NCBI GenBank assembly: GCA_964603125.1
Contig: CAZRUA010000010.1
Span: 1-60,077 of the forward strand
Direction of reading: 5' to 3'
Origin: CAZRUA01 sp964603125
GTDB taxonomy: Bacteria; Bacteroidota; Bacteroidia; B-17B0; Aurantibacillaceae
Length of the DNA: 60,077 nucleotides
Below are positions 36,162-44,562 of this stretch, one piece after another; position 1 is the stretch's first letter, and the number at the start of each line of letters is the position of its first letter. A program made the position numbers and the translations under genes. The notes under the pieces were generated by a model, which saw nothing but the letters and a program-made list of their open reading frames with translations, had not been told where the DNA came from and did no database searches.

Positions 36162-37112
36162 CTATTCAGTAAAATTACTTTGTGTTCCGTAAATGGTTTG
36201 ATGATTAACTGTCTTGATAAAAATATCATTCATACTAGGAATTAGCTCGTTAAAAGCTATTACCTCGCATACAGGTAATATACTTTGCAATATTTGATTT
36301 GGAGTTGTGTCACCCAAAAGTTTAATAGTTGCAGTATTAATGTCGTCATCTGTTGATTTAGATAATATCTCGGCACCTGTCCACAAACCAGTACTAAAGC
36401 CAATAAAGTTTCCTCTAAACTGAACAGTAAATGTTTTTGTGCGATGATCTTTACGAATTTGTTTTACCGAACCGTCTAATACTTTTTGCGATTTATTGAT
36501 TAACGCTATGTGGTCGCACAGCTCTTCAACACTTCCCATGTTGTGCGTAGAGAAAATTACTGTAGCACCTTTACTTTGAAGTTCTTTAATCTCGTCACGA
36601 ATTATATTTGCATTAATTGGATCGAATCCACTAAAAGGCTCGTCCAAAATTAGTAATCGGGGTTGATGCATAACAGTTACAATAAACTGTACTTTTTGTT
36701 GCATTCCCTTACTTAGTTCTTCAATTTTTTTATTCCACCAGCCTGTTATCTCAAATTTATCGAACCAAGTTTTTAAATGTTTTTCAGCATCTTTTTTCGT
36801 TAAGCCTTTTAGTTGAGACAAATACATGCACTGTTCACCAACCGCCATCTTTTTATATAAACCACGTTCTTCGGGTAAATATCCAATTTCGGCCACATGT
36901 TGAGGTTTTAATGCTTCACCATTAAAAAAAACTTGTCCTTTGTCAGGGCCTGTTATTTGATTAATAATTCTTATTAATGTTGTTTTTCCAGCTCCGTTTG
37001 GTCCTAATAAACCAAAAATTGATTTTTCTGGAATTTCCAAACTAACATCGTTTAAAGCAACATGCTTATCGTATGTTTTTGAAACATTTTGTATTGAAAG
37101 TAAATTTCCCAT
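36162..37112 (-). CDS. ABC exporter ATP-binding protein (NatA-like)
   Basis: The 316 residues are one ABC domain (1-225) with Walker A GPNGAGKTT, signature LSKGMQQKVQ, Walker B LLILDEP and the DUF4162-like C-terminal tail seen in NatA-type exporters. First gene of a three-gene unit ATPase-permease-RimB-like. The TACATTTG -7 box eight bases before the ATG implies a very short 5' leader. The ATG at 37110-37112 is well placed. Confidence 0.9.
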   Translation of the reverse strand: MGNLLSIQNVSKTYDKHVALNDVSLEIPEKSIFGLLGPNGAGKTTLIRIINQITGPDKGQVFFNGEALKPQHVAEIGYLPEERGLYKKMAVGEQCMYLSQLKGLTKKDAEKHLKTWFDKFEITGWWNKKIEELSKGMQQKVQFIVTVMHQPRLLILDEPFSGFDPINANIIRDEIKELQSKGATVIFSTHNMGSVEELCDHIALINKSQKVLDGSVKQIRKDHRTKTFTVQFRGNFIGFSTGLWTGAEILSKSTDDDINTATIKLLGDTTPNQILQSILPVCEVIAFNELIPSMNDIFIKTVNHQTIYGTQSNFTE

Positions 37113-37119
37113 ATCCCTA

Positions 37120-37127
37120 CAAATGTA
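37120..37127 (-). promoter_or_regulatory. -7 promoter element of the ABC exporter operon
   Basis: On the minus strand TACATTTG matches TAnnTTTG perfectly, with the first ATG eight bases away. It is identical to the box found before atpB. No convincing -33 TTG is seen. Confidence 0.5.
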
Positions 37128-37175
37128 ATAAACAATAAGGCATTAAAGTTTATTGTTACATTTTTTTATGAATTT

Positions 37176-38639
37176 TTATAGCAATTTTATTAGTTCTGTT
37201 TTGTCGATTTTTCCATTTGAATTCAAAGGGAATTCATTTAAAAATAGAAAGTGACTTGGAAGCATGTAGTCGGGCAAGCTTTGAATTATTTTATTTTTTA
37301 ATTCATTTGTACTAATGGTTGTAGATTCTATAAACAAGCAAAGCTGATTACTATTTTCACTATTTTTTACCAAAATTTTTGAGCGAACATTGAATTGGTT
37401 TGTAATTAAATTTTCAATCTCAGAAGACTCTATTCGGTAACCATTAATTTTAATTTGATCATCAATTCTCCCATGAAATATTAAATTTCCGTTATTGTTC
37501 AAGGAGGCTAAATCGCCTGTTTTGTAGTATGTTTTACCCTTATGTGAGAAGAATTTTTCAGGATAAGCATTGTTTAAATACGATTCAAAAACTTGATTTC
37601 CGGTGAAACATAGTTCACCTTTTTGTTCAGTTATATCGCCATGCTCATTAATCAGAATAAATTCATTGCCTTGAAATATTTTTCCTAGTGGCACAATATC
37701 GTTGTATGATTCCAATTGAGAATCTTTTTCGTTCCAAATGTATTTTGTGCAAACAATAGTTGTTTCGGTCGGACCATAAAAATTATGAATAGCTCCATTT
37801 GGCAAGCATTTTTTCCATTCTTCGGCTTCGCTATGAAAAAGGCAATCGCCTGAAAAAAAACTATATTTTAAATAGGGTAAATTAATTTGGCTAAAGTATT
37901 TTTTAATGTAGTGTAAAAAAGTTGGAACAACGCTTAATACGGTTATTTTGTTTTCTTGGAGTGATTTGACGATAGACAAATACTTTGGTTGTTCAGGATT
38001 TAAAATGTAGCAGCAAGCACCAACGTATAAAGGCATGTAGAAAGAAAAAAACCAAACGTCAAAAGTGGGCTCATAAACATTTAGGAATTTATCCGCAGCA
38101 TTAAAAGGATAATTGGCAAAGTAATTGAAAAATGAATTTGTATTTTGTTTTGTAATGGGAACACCTTTTGGCATTCCAGTCGTTCCAGAAGTAAAAAGTA
38201 TGTAACTAATTTTTTGTTTATATAACGGTAAGGGTTTATTTACATTAATTTGTTCGTTTAAATAATTCGGAATTAGATGCGTGAATGCGTTTTCAAATTC
38301 AATATTATCATCACTCAGTATAAATGTAACTCCAGCAAGGTTTATAATGTTTTGATTACGTAGTTTGGGATAAGAAGTATTAATTGGAATAACCGATGCC
38401 CCAAAAGCCGAGATTGCAATGCTTGCAGCATGACATGAAAAAGTATTGTTAAAGTAAAGCCCTATTTTATCGGGCGCTTTAGTTTGAATTAGAAAATTGA
38501 CTATTTGATTTACATAACTAGCCAAATCTTTATACGTTAAGTAATTGCCATTAATATTTAAAGCATTATTGTTCGGGTACTTATATGCTGCTGCAAAGAA
38601 GTCATCACTCAAATTCTTGTATGTGTTTTGATTTGACAA
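37176..38639 (-). CDS. Stand-alone amino-acid adenylation enzyme (DltA/NRPS A-domain-like)
   Basis: It should activate a carboxylic acid, probably an amino acid, as its AMP ester. The 487 residues carry the full core set: YILFTSGTTGMPKGV (A3, 146-160), FDVWFFSFYMPL (A4, with D194 at the amino-group-binding position), NFYGPTETT (A5), YKTGDLA (A7), GRIDDQIKINGYR (A8) and the catalytic K477 in NGKIDK (A10). There is no carrier domain in the protein and no carrier gene beside it. The start is TTG at 38637-38639: no ATG lies between the upstream in-frame stop and the conserved region. The start overlaps the promoter of the divergent protease gene. Product unknown. Confidence 0.85.
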   Translation of the reverse strand: MSNQNTYKNLSDDFFAAAYKYPNNNALNINGNYLTYKDLASYVNQIVNFLIQTKAPDKIGLYFNNTFSCHAASIAISAFGASVIPINTSYPKLRNQNIINLAGVTFILSDDNIEFENAFTHLIPNYLNEQINVNKPLPLYKQKISYILFTSGTTGMPKGVPITKQNTNSFFNYFANYPFNAADKFLNVYEPTFDVWFFSFYMPLYVGACCYILNPEQPKYLSIVKSLQENKITVLSVVPTFLHYIKKYFSQINLPYLKYSFFSGDCLFHSEAEEWKKCLPNGAIHNFYGPTETTIVCTKYIWNEKDSQLESYNDIVPLGKIFQGNEFILINEHGDITEQKGELCFTGNQVFESYLNNAYPEKFFSHKGKTYYKTGDLASLNNNGNLIFHGRIDDQIKINGYRIESSEIENLITNQFNVRSKILVKNSENSNQLCLFIESTTISTNELKNKIIQSLPDYMLPSHFLFLNEFPLNSNGKIDKTELIKLL

Positions 38640-38662
38640 ATGGAATATATTTTGTAAATTTC
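38632..38662 (+). promoter_or_regulatory. Promoter of the subtilisin gene
   Basis: TTTG (38632-38635) and TAAATTTC (38655-38662) are separated by 19 bases, a near-perfect Bacteroidota promoter. The -33 box overlaps the start codon of the divergent adenylation gene, so the two genes may interfere. Confidence 0.6.
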
Positions 38663-38686
38663 GTAAATAAAACTTATTGTAAGCTT

Positions 38687-40825
38687 ATGCGAAAACTTAT
38701 TTTGCTTTTTAGTCTAATTTCTTGTTGCGCTTTCTCTCAAGCACAAACAAATGTAAAGCTAAATTCTGTTTTAGTAAAGGAATTAAGCAAAACACCTCAT
38801 CGCAATGTTAATCGCAATTTGTTGGTTAAAGGCGATGCTGAAAAAGTGGCTAGTTACGTTAAAACACATGGTGGCCAATTCAAGTATAGCGCAAAGGATA
38901 TCTGCTCAGTTGTATTACCATTAAACGAAGTAATTGGTTTATCAAAGCAGAACTTTGTTTCTAAAATAGATGCGCCCAATCAAAAGATGCGTGTAATGGA
39001 TGATTCTTCTGCAATAAAGTGTAATTACAAACCTATTCATTTGGGTCAAGCACCTTTATCTCAGGCCTATGATGGTTCAGGAGTTATATTTGGTTATGTT
39101 GATACGGGATTGGATTTTGCGCACCCTGATTTTAAAGACAGTTTAGGAAAAACTCGAGCAGTGTATATCTGGGATATGGCAAAACCACAAGCTACAAATA
39201 CACCACAGCCATACAATTACGGACAAGAATGGAATAAGGATAGTATTGATGCTGGAGTTTGTACTCACTTAGATGCGAATTTTTATGCACATGGAACACG
39301 TGTTGCTGGTATAGCTGCGGGCAATGGTGCAAGTAATATTAAATATAAAGGTGTAGCACCTAAAGCAGATATTATATGCTGTGCTTATGATTTTAATAAC
39401 GATACCGCATGGCAAATTGTTGATGGAGTTAATTATTTAATTCAAAAGGCAATTGCTTTGGGTAAACCAATTTCAATTAATATAAGTTTAGGAGATTATA
39501 TTGGTTCACATGATGGCCAGGATTTACAAGCGCAAATGATAGATGCTTTAGTTACAAGCCAGTCTGGAGTTTTTATGGCAGCAGCTGCTGGAAATGCAGG
39601 AGGTTATAACATGCACTTTGATTGTGCTTCAACAGCTGCTGATACAAGTTTTTTCTGGGTAAAATCGGGTGCACCACAATTTTATTTTCAAATTGTAGGA
39701 GATAGTACTGGTTTTAAAAATGTTCGACATACTATTTCGGCTAACAATCCAGCAAGTTTTAATTATGTTGGTAATATTGGTTTTAATCCCATTGATTCAA
39801 CACTTGGTGTATTGAGAATAGATACTCTAAAGAATTTAAACGGTAATAGAATAGGTATAGTTACATCAACAACAAGTATCGAAGGTAATGCTTATTTAAT
39901 GGAGGTTTTGATACAGCAAGATTCATTAAATTATTTGTGGGCTTATGAATGTAATGGTAATGCTCAGCTTGATTCATGGTCATTTGACGCATATTTAGAT
40001 TCTTTACCAAGTGTATTAAATTATCCAAACATTGCAAATTACGTGCGCGCCGATAGTATGCAAACAATATGCACAAGTTTTCAGTGTAGTAATGAATTAG
40101 TTACTGTTGCTAATTTTACTGCAGCTACAGGACATATTGATTTGAATAATAATTTTGCACCCGACGGTGGTATCACCAATGATTTATCTGGAAGTTCGAG
40201 TTGGGGGCCAACGCGAGATGGACGAATTAAACCAGATATTGCAGCTACTGGTGATAATATTATTACAACTGCTAGCTTAGCTTTTGCTGTTTGGAATTAT
40301 ACTAACTATCCAGCATCACCTAGTATTTTAACAGAAGATACTTTGCACATGAAGTTTGATGGTACATCAGCAGCTTCTCCTGTTGTTGCAGGGTTTGGAG
40401 CATTATACTTGCAAAAGTTCCCTTCGGCAACAAATCAAATTGTGAAGCAAGATATAATTAATTGTGCCGCTGCAGATTCTTATACAGGAGCTGTTCCTAA
40501 CCAAAAATGGGGTTATGGAAAGCTAGATGGTTTTGGAGCAATGCTTTGTAACACGCAGCAAATCGGAATATCCGAAGTGAGTAATTTTTCGGGCGTGGAT
40601 ATTTTTCCAAACCCGACATCAGAAATTTTAACTATTAGTATTACTAATTGTAAGAATGCCTTGATAGACATAATGGATATTACAGGTAAAATAATCCACA
40701 CATCTAAAGTAAATTCAACAATAACTAATGTTGATGTTAAAAAATTAGGCTTAGCTAAAGGTGTTTATCTAATGCGAATTTTAAACGGAAGTGAAATTTC
40801 GTTTAAAAAGGTAATAATTGAATAA
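38687..40825 (+). CDS. Secreted subtilisin-family (S8) protease with T9SS type A tail
   Basis: I start at ATG 38687-38689 (MRKLILLFSLISCCAFSQAQ, signal peptide; 712 residues); the frame extends upstream but only into the promoter. The catalytic triad is D139 (GYVDTGLDF), H202 (AHGTRVAGIAAG) and S561 (DGTSAASP), with oxyanion N303. About 200 residues between the oxyanion loop and the serine form an inserted beta domain. The last ~75 residues are a T9SS type A sorting domain (IFPNPTSEILTI ... ITGKIIH ... GVYLMRIL). Likely an extracellular or surface protease. Substrate unknown. Confidence 0.92.
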   Translation: MRKLILLFSLISCCAFSQAQTNVKLNSVLVKELSKTPHRNVNRNLLVKGDAEKVASYVKTHGGQFKYSAKDICSVVLPLNEVIGLSKQNFVSKIDAPNQKMRVMDDSSAIKCNYKPIHLGQAPLSQAYDGSGVIFGYVDTGLDFAHPDFKDSLGKTRAVYIWDMAKPQATNTPQPYNYGQEWNKDSIDAGVCTHLDANFYAHGTRVAGIAAGNGASNIKYKGVAPKADIICCAYDFNNDTAWQIVDGVNYLIQKAIALGKPISINISLGDYIGSHDGQDLQAQMIDALVTSQSGVFMAAAAGNAGGYNMHFDCASTAADTSFFWVKSGAPQFYFQIVGDSTGFKNVRHTISANNPASFNYVGNIGFNPIDSTLGVLRIDTLKNLNGNRIGIVTSTTSIEGNAYLMEVLIQQDSLNYLWAYECNGNAQLDSWSFDAYLDSLPSVLNYPNIANYVRADSMQTICTSFQCSNELVTVANFTAATGHIDLNNNFAPDGGITNDLSGSSSWGPTRDGRIKPDIAATGDNIITTASLAFAVWNYTNYPASPSILTEDTLHMKFDGTSAASPVVAGFGALYLQKFPSATNQIVKQDIINCAAADSYTGAVPNQKWGYGKLDGFGAMLCNTQQIGISEVSNFSGVDIFPNPTSEILTISITNCKNALIDIMDITGKIIHTSKVNSTITNVDVKKLGLAKGVYLMRILNGSEISFKKVIIE

Positions 40826-40827
40826 GA

Positions 40828-43197
40828 TTAGAACTTAAAGTTTACTTGATAAACAACAGTTCTAGGAGCTTCAATATAACCAGGTCGGCTCATGTACATT
40901 TGATTGGTAAAGTTATTTACAATCAAAGATAATTTCATGTTTTCTGAAACTGCATATGAAAAACGAATATCATTTAACCAGCAACCTTTAGTATGTTTGG
41001 CAATGTATTCAGGTAAACCAGGTAAAATAAAAATATCATTTGAGCCTAGTTCTTTCAATAATGGCTGAGTAAAACGATTGTCAATATTTTCCATTAAGCT
41101 ATTATAGCGAACACTCCAGCCTAAACTAAATCCTTTGTAATCAAACTGAATATCGTTTTTAAATAAATGTCTATTTCTATAGCGTAAAATATTTGAGCCC
41201 ACTAAACTCCCTAAAGTATCAACAGCAGGATTAAAGTTAGGGTCAGTAGGATTTGAATAGGTGTAACCTCCAAAAGTAGTTACATTAATTTTTCCAATTT
41301 TTCCGGTTCCTGTAACACCAATATCAATACCAACAACACGTGCGCGCCCAGTATTTTGCGCTTGGAAACCTGTAAACTTAAGTACATCAGAAAAAGGTTC
41401 AGCGCTATTATTTATAATCGAATCTAAAGTGTTTGCAGTTGGGTAATAATAACCAAAAATAAATTCAACCATGTTTCTGTATTCCGTCCAAAATCCAGCA
41501 ACATCCAAAAAGCCTTTGAAATTACCAACTTTAAAACCTTGTTTTACCCCTAATTCAGCACTCCAACCATATTCAGGCTGCAAGGAGTTGTTAGGGAATA
41601 ATTGTAATGCACTAACATTGGTTCTGATATATTTTTCAGCAATACTTGGAAAACGATATCCTTGTCCAAACGAGCTTCTTAAAAATGTGTATTCAAATAA
41701 TTGATAATTTACACCTAAACGAGCAACAGGCTGAAAAGGTAAATTGTTTATTTTCCCATCTAAAATGCTTCCTTTGGTTCTGGCTGTATCCACTCTAAAA
41801 AACTCCCCACGTAATCCACCTGAAATAGTGAGTTTTTTTATTTTTTTATCTAATTGTATGTAAGAGGCTGTATTGTAGCCCTCTCTTCTTCCATATAAAC
41901 TATCAGAATATATTTGTTGGCTCATCAAAACAATTCCGCTAGTTAATGTTAGGTTACGTGCAAAACGTTTTTGATATTGTAATTCTCCGTAATACAAATC
42001 ACCTGTTGAGCTTTGGTTTTTATCATTTACGTTTCGAGTTTTAAAATAGCGCGTACGTAAACTTAGTTTTCCAAATTTTTCAGTTGAATAAGTAATGAAT
42101 GGATCAATGTTAAAACGTTGATTGTGGTAACCTTGTATCGTTCTTCCTTGCGGTATATAAGCACTATCAGCATTTTGCCATAAAAAGAAAAGTCCACCAT
42201 AAGTATCCATCATATTAGTGTTTACGCCAACTGATAACCCTCTTATTTTTTCAAAATTATAACGAAGGTTCATGTTCATGCGCCCTCTGGTTTCTGAACC
42301 AAGCATTCTAAAACCTTGATCTTCGAATAAATTACCAGCTATAACAAAATCTAATTTCCCAATTTTTTGTAAATGATAAAAGCTTAAGTTTTTTACTTCT
42401 GGAGCTTTTTGATTTCTCCACCATTTTAAACTTTCTTGACGCGGAGAACCATAAAAACCATGATTAAAAGTGATAGAGGTAATAGGTTTGTTTTTTGCGT
42501 AAGCGGTTCTTAAATTAATAACCCCGTTTAAAGCTGATGAACCAAATAGGGCAGAGGAGGCACCTTTAATTACTTCAACTTGCTCTAGATTTTCGAGAGG
42601 TAAATAGTTCCATTTAATATCCCCAGCATCTGCCGATATCATTGGCATTTCATCTACCAACATAATAACACGAGTTCCGGCACCATAACTAAACCCGCTA
42701 CCAGCTCTAATACTTGCTTGACCATCAGCAACGTTTACACTCGGAACTTGATTCATTATACCTTCAAGAGATGTTGTAGCTTTGTTGGCAATTAAGGCGG
42801 GCTTTATTACTTCCATCGACACAGTAACGTCGGATAACTTTTGCTCAAACTTTCCCGCAGAAATAACTACCTCGCCTAATACCTGATTTTCATTCTCTAG
42901 TAAAATGTCAACTTGTATAGTGTCATTATCTTTAACCGTTATTTTTTGCTTAAAATCAGCAAAACCAACCATTTTGGCTTGCAAAGTTTGTTCGCCAACT
43001 GGGGCTTTTAAAATATAATTTCCTGAAATATCTGTTGAAGTAACATGTTCAGTGCTGGTAAATACCAAAATTCCAATAACTTCTTCTTTGGTTGATTTGT
43101 CGGTAACTTTCCCTTTTATATAACCATTTTGAGCTTTAATAAAGAAGGGGGCTATTAGGGCTGAGAAAAAAACGGAGAAAATATTTTTTTTAAACAT
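40828..43197 (-). CDS. TonB-dependent receptor
   Basis: An outer membrane active-transport barrel of 789 residues. Signal peptide (ending PFFIKAQ), a carboxypeptidase-regulatory-like domain (~24-105, GYIKGKVTDKSTKEEVIGILV), a plug domain (~115-235, GTRVIMLVDEMPMI and VEVIKGASSALFGSSALNGVI) and a large barrel ending in ...VVYQVNFKF. No SusD gene follows, so it is not a typical polysaccharide (Sus) pair; a siderophore, vitamin or metal ligand is possible. It converges on the protease gene with a two-base gap and diverges from dprA. Confidence 0.93.
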   Translation of the reverse strand: MFKKNIFSVFFSALIAPFFIKAQNGYIKGKVTDKSTKEEVIGILVFTSTEHVTSTDISGNYILKAPVGEQTLQAKMVGFADFKQKITVKDNDTIQVDILLENENQVLGEVVISAGKFEQKLSDVTVSMEVIKPALIANKATTSLEGIMNQVPSVNVADGQASIRAGSGFSYGAGTRVIMLVDEMPMISADAGDIKWNYLPLENLEQVEVIKGASSALFGSSALNGVINLRTAYAKNKPITSITFNHGFYGSPRQESLKWWRNQKAPEVKNLSFYHLQKIGKLDFVIAGNLFEDQGFRMLGSETRGRMNMNLRYNFEKIRGLSVGVNTNMMDTYGGLFFLWQNADSAYIPQGRTIQGYHNQRFNIDPFITYSTEKFGKLSLRTRYFKTRNVNDKNQSSTGDLYYGELQYQKRFARNLTLTSGIVLMSQQIYSDSLYGRREGYNTASYIQLDKKIKKLTISGGLRGEFFRVDTARTKGSILDGKINNLPFQPVARLGVNYQLFEYTFLRSSFGQGYRFPSIAEKYIRTNVSALQLFPNNSLQPEYGWSAELGVKQGFKVGNFKGFLDVAGFWTEYRNMVEFIFGYYYPTANTLDSIINNSAEPFSDVLKFTGFQAQNTGRARVVGIDIGVTGTGKIGKINVTTFGGYTYSNPTDPNFNPAVDTLGSLVGSNILRYRNRHLFKNDIQFDYKGFSLGWSVRYNSLMENIDNRFTQPLLKELGSNDIFILPGLPEYIAKHTKGCWLNDIRFSYAVSENMKLSLIVNNFTNQMYMSRPGYIEAPRTVVYQVNFKF

Positions 43198-43238
43198 ATT
43201 AATTGTGTTAATACGATTTATTAATAATTTTTTAAATA

Positions 43239-43246
43239 TAAATTTG
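43239..43246 (+). promoter_or_regulatory. -7 promoter element of dprA
   Basis: TAAATTTG is a perfect TAnnTTTG match, 27 bases before the dprA ATG. The -33 position holds TTTA rather than TTG. Confidence 0.5.
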
Positions 43247-43273
43247 CAACAATATATAAACTTTTTTGTAAAA

Positions 43274-44401
43274 ATGAAAAATACTTCCGACGAACTTCTT
43301 TATAAGTTGGCTTTAACTCAAATTTCGGGTGTTGGGGATGTGCTTGCAAAGAGTTTGCTTGCTTATTGCGGCAGTGCTGAGGAAGTTTTTAAAACTAAAA
43401 AATCCCATTTAGAAAAAATACCCGGTATAGGTGAAATTACCGCGAAAGTTATTTATGCGGATATTCATAATCCAAGCGTGTTAGAGAGATGTGAGCGCGA
43501 AATGAAGTTTATTGAAAAACATGCAATTGACGTTTTGTTTTTTAATGATGAAAATTACCCACAACGATTAAAATATTGCAACGATAGCCCTATACTTTTG
43601 TTTTATAAAGGAAATGCTAATTTAAATCACAATAAAATAATTAGTGTAGTTGGTACTCGCAACATTACTGATTACGGAGCTAGTATTGTAGAAAAGTTAA
43701 TTACCGATTTAAGAGATAGTAATGTTTTGGTGGTTAGTGGTTTAGCCTATGGTGTTGATGTTGCGGCGCATAAAGCATGTCTAAATAATGACATTCCAAC
43801 AGTTGGAGTAATGGCACACGGGCTAGATAGAATTTACCCAGCTGTTCATAAGAGTGTGTCAAAAAAAATGGTTGATAATGGTGGTTTACTTACTGATTTT
43901 TTTAGTGAGACAAATCCAGATAGAGAAAATTTTCCAAAGCGAAATAGAATTGTAGCAGGCATGTGTGATGCTATAATAGTTGTTGAGTCAAGTATGAAAG
44001 GCGGTTCACTTATCACAGCCGAAATAGGTAATTCTTACAACAAAGATGTTTTTGCCTATCCTGGGCGAAACACTGATGAGTATAGCTCAGGATGCAATGC
44101 TTTTATTAAAAGAAATAAAGCGGTTATGATAGAAAGCGCAGCTGATTTATTGTACAACATGCAATGGGAAGAAACTAAAATTTCTAAATCTAAAAAGGTT
44201 CAAATACCATTGGCTTTAAATCTAAAGCCCGAAGAGCAAATTGTTTATGATTTGTTGACTCTAAAAAATAGTTTACATATTGATGAAATTTGCAACGTAT
44301 GTGAGATTTCAATGAGTAAAGCAGCAGGTATATTGTTGAATCTAGAATTTCAAAATTATATTCTTTCACAACCTGGTAAAATATATTCCTTAAAATCATA
44401 A
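43274..44401 (+). CDS. dprA: DNA-processing protein A (natural transformation)
   Basis: DprA binds incoming single-stranded DNA and loads RecA. I start at ATG 43274-43276 (MKNTSDELLYKLALTQ, 375 residues); the frame extends upstream into the promoter. It has N-terminal helix-hairpin-helix motifs (GVGDVLAKSLL, IPGIGEITAKVI), a Rossmann DprA core (ISVVGTRNITDYG, VSGLAYGVDVAAHKA, FPKRNRIVAG, SSMKGGSLITAEIG) and a C-terminal winged helix. A weak 8-bp hairpin (44391-44398/44407-44414) overlaps its stop codon. No other competence gene is in the window. Confidence 0.95.
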   Translation: MKNTSDELLYKLALTQISGVGDVLAKSLLAYCGSAEEVFKTKKSHLEKIPGIGEITAKVIYADIHNPSVLERCEREMKFIEKHAIDVLFFNDENYPQRLKYCNDSPILLFYKGNANLNHNKIISVVGTRNITDYGASIVEKLITDLRDSNVLVVSGLAYGVDVAAHKACLNNDIPTVGVMAHGLDRIYPAVHKSVSKKMVDNGGLLTDFFSETNPDRENFPKRNRIVAGMCDAIIVVESSMKGGSLITAEIGNSYNKDVFAYPGRNTDEYSSGCNAFIKRNKAVMIESAADLLYNMQWEETKISKSKKVQIPLALNLKPEEQIVYDLLTLKNSLHIDEICNVCEISMSKAAGILLNLEFQNYILSQPGKIYSLKS

Positions 44402-44562
44402 AATTTTGATTTTATGTATCCTTTTCAGTGATAATAATCAATTATTTGAAGTACATTTATTTGCCTAAACTCATTTTTCTGTTTATTTTTACAATATCGA
44501 TTATTAACTAAACATAGTCGTTTATATAATTTTTACCATCGTTTATAAAATTTTCAGCAAAT

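Noticed and set aside
44391..44414. Hairpin at the end of dprA as terminator
   Set aside because: The 8-bp A/T-rich stem overlaps the stop codon and lacks a T-tract; too weak to call.
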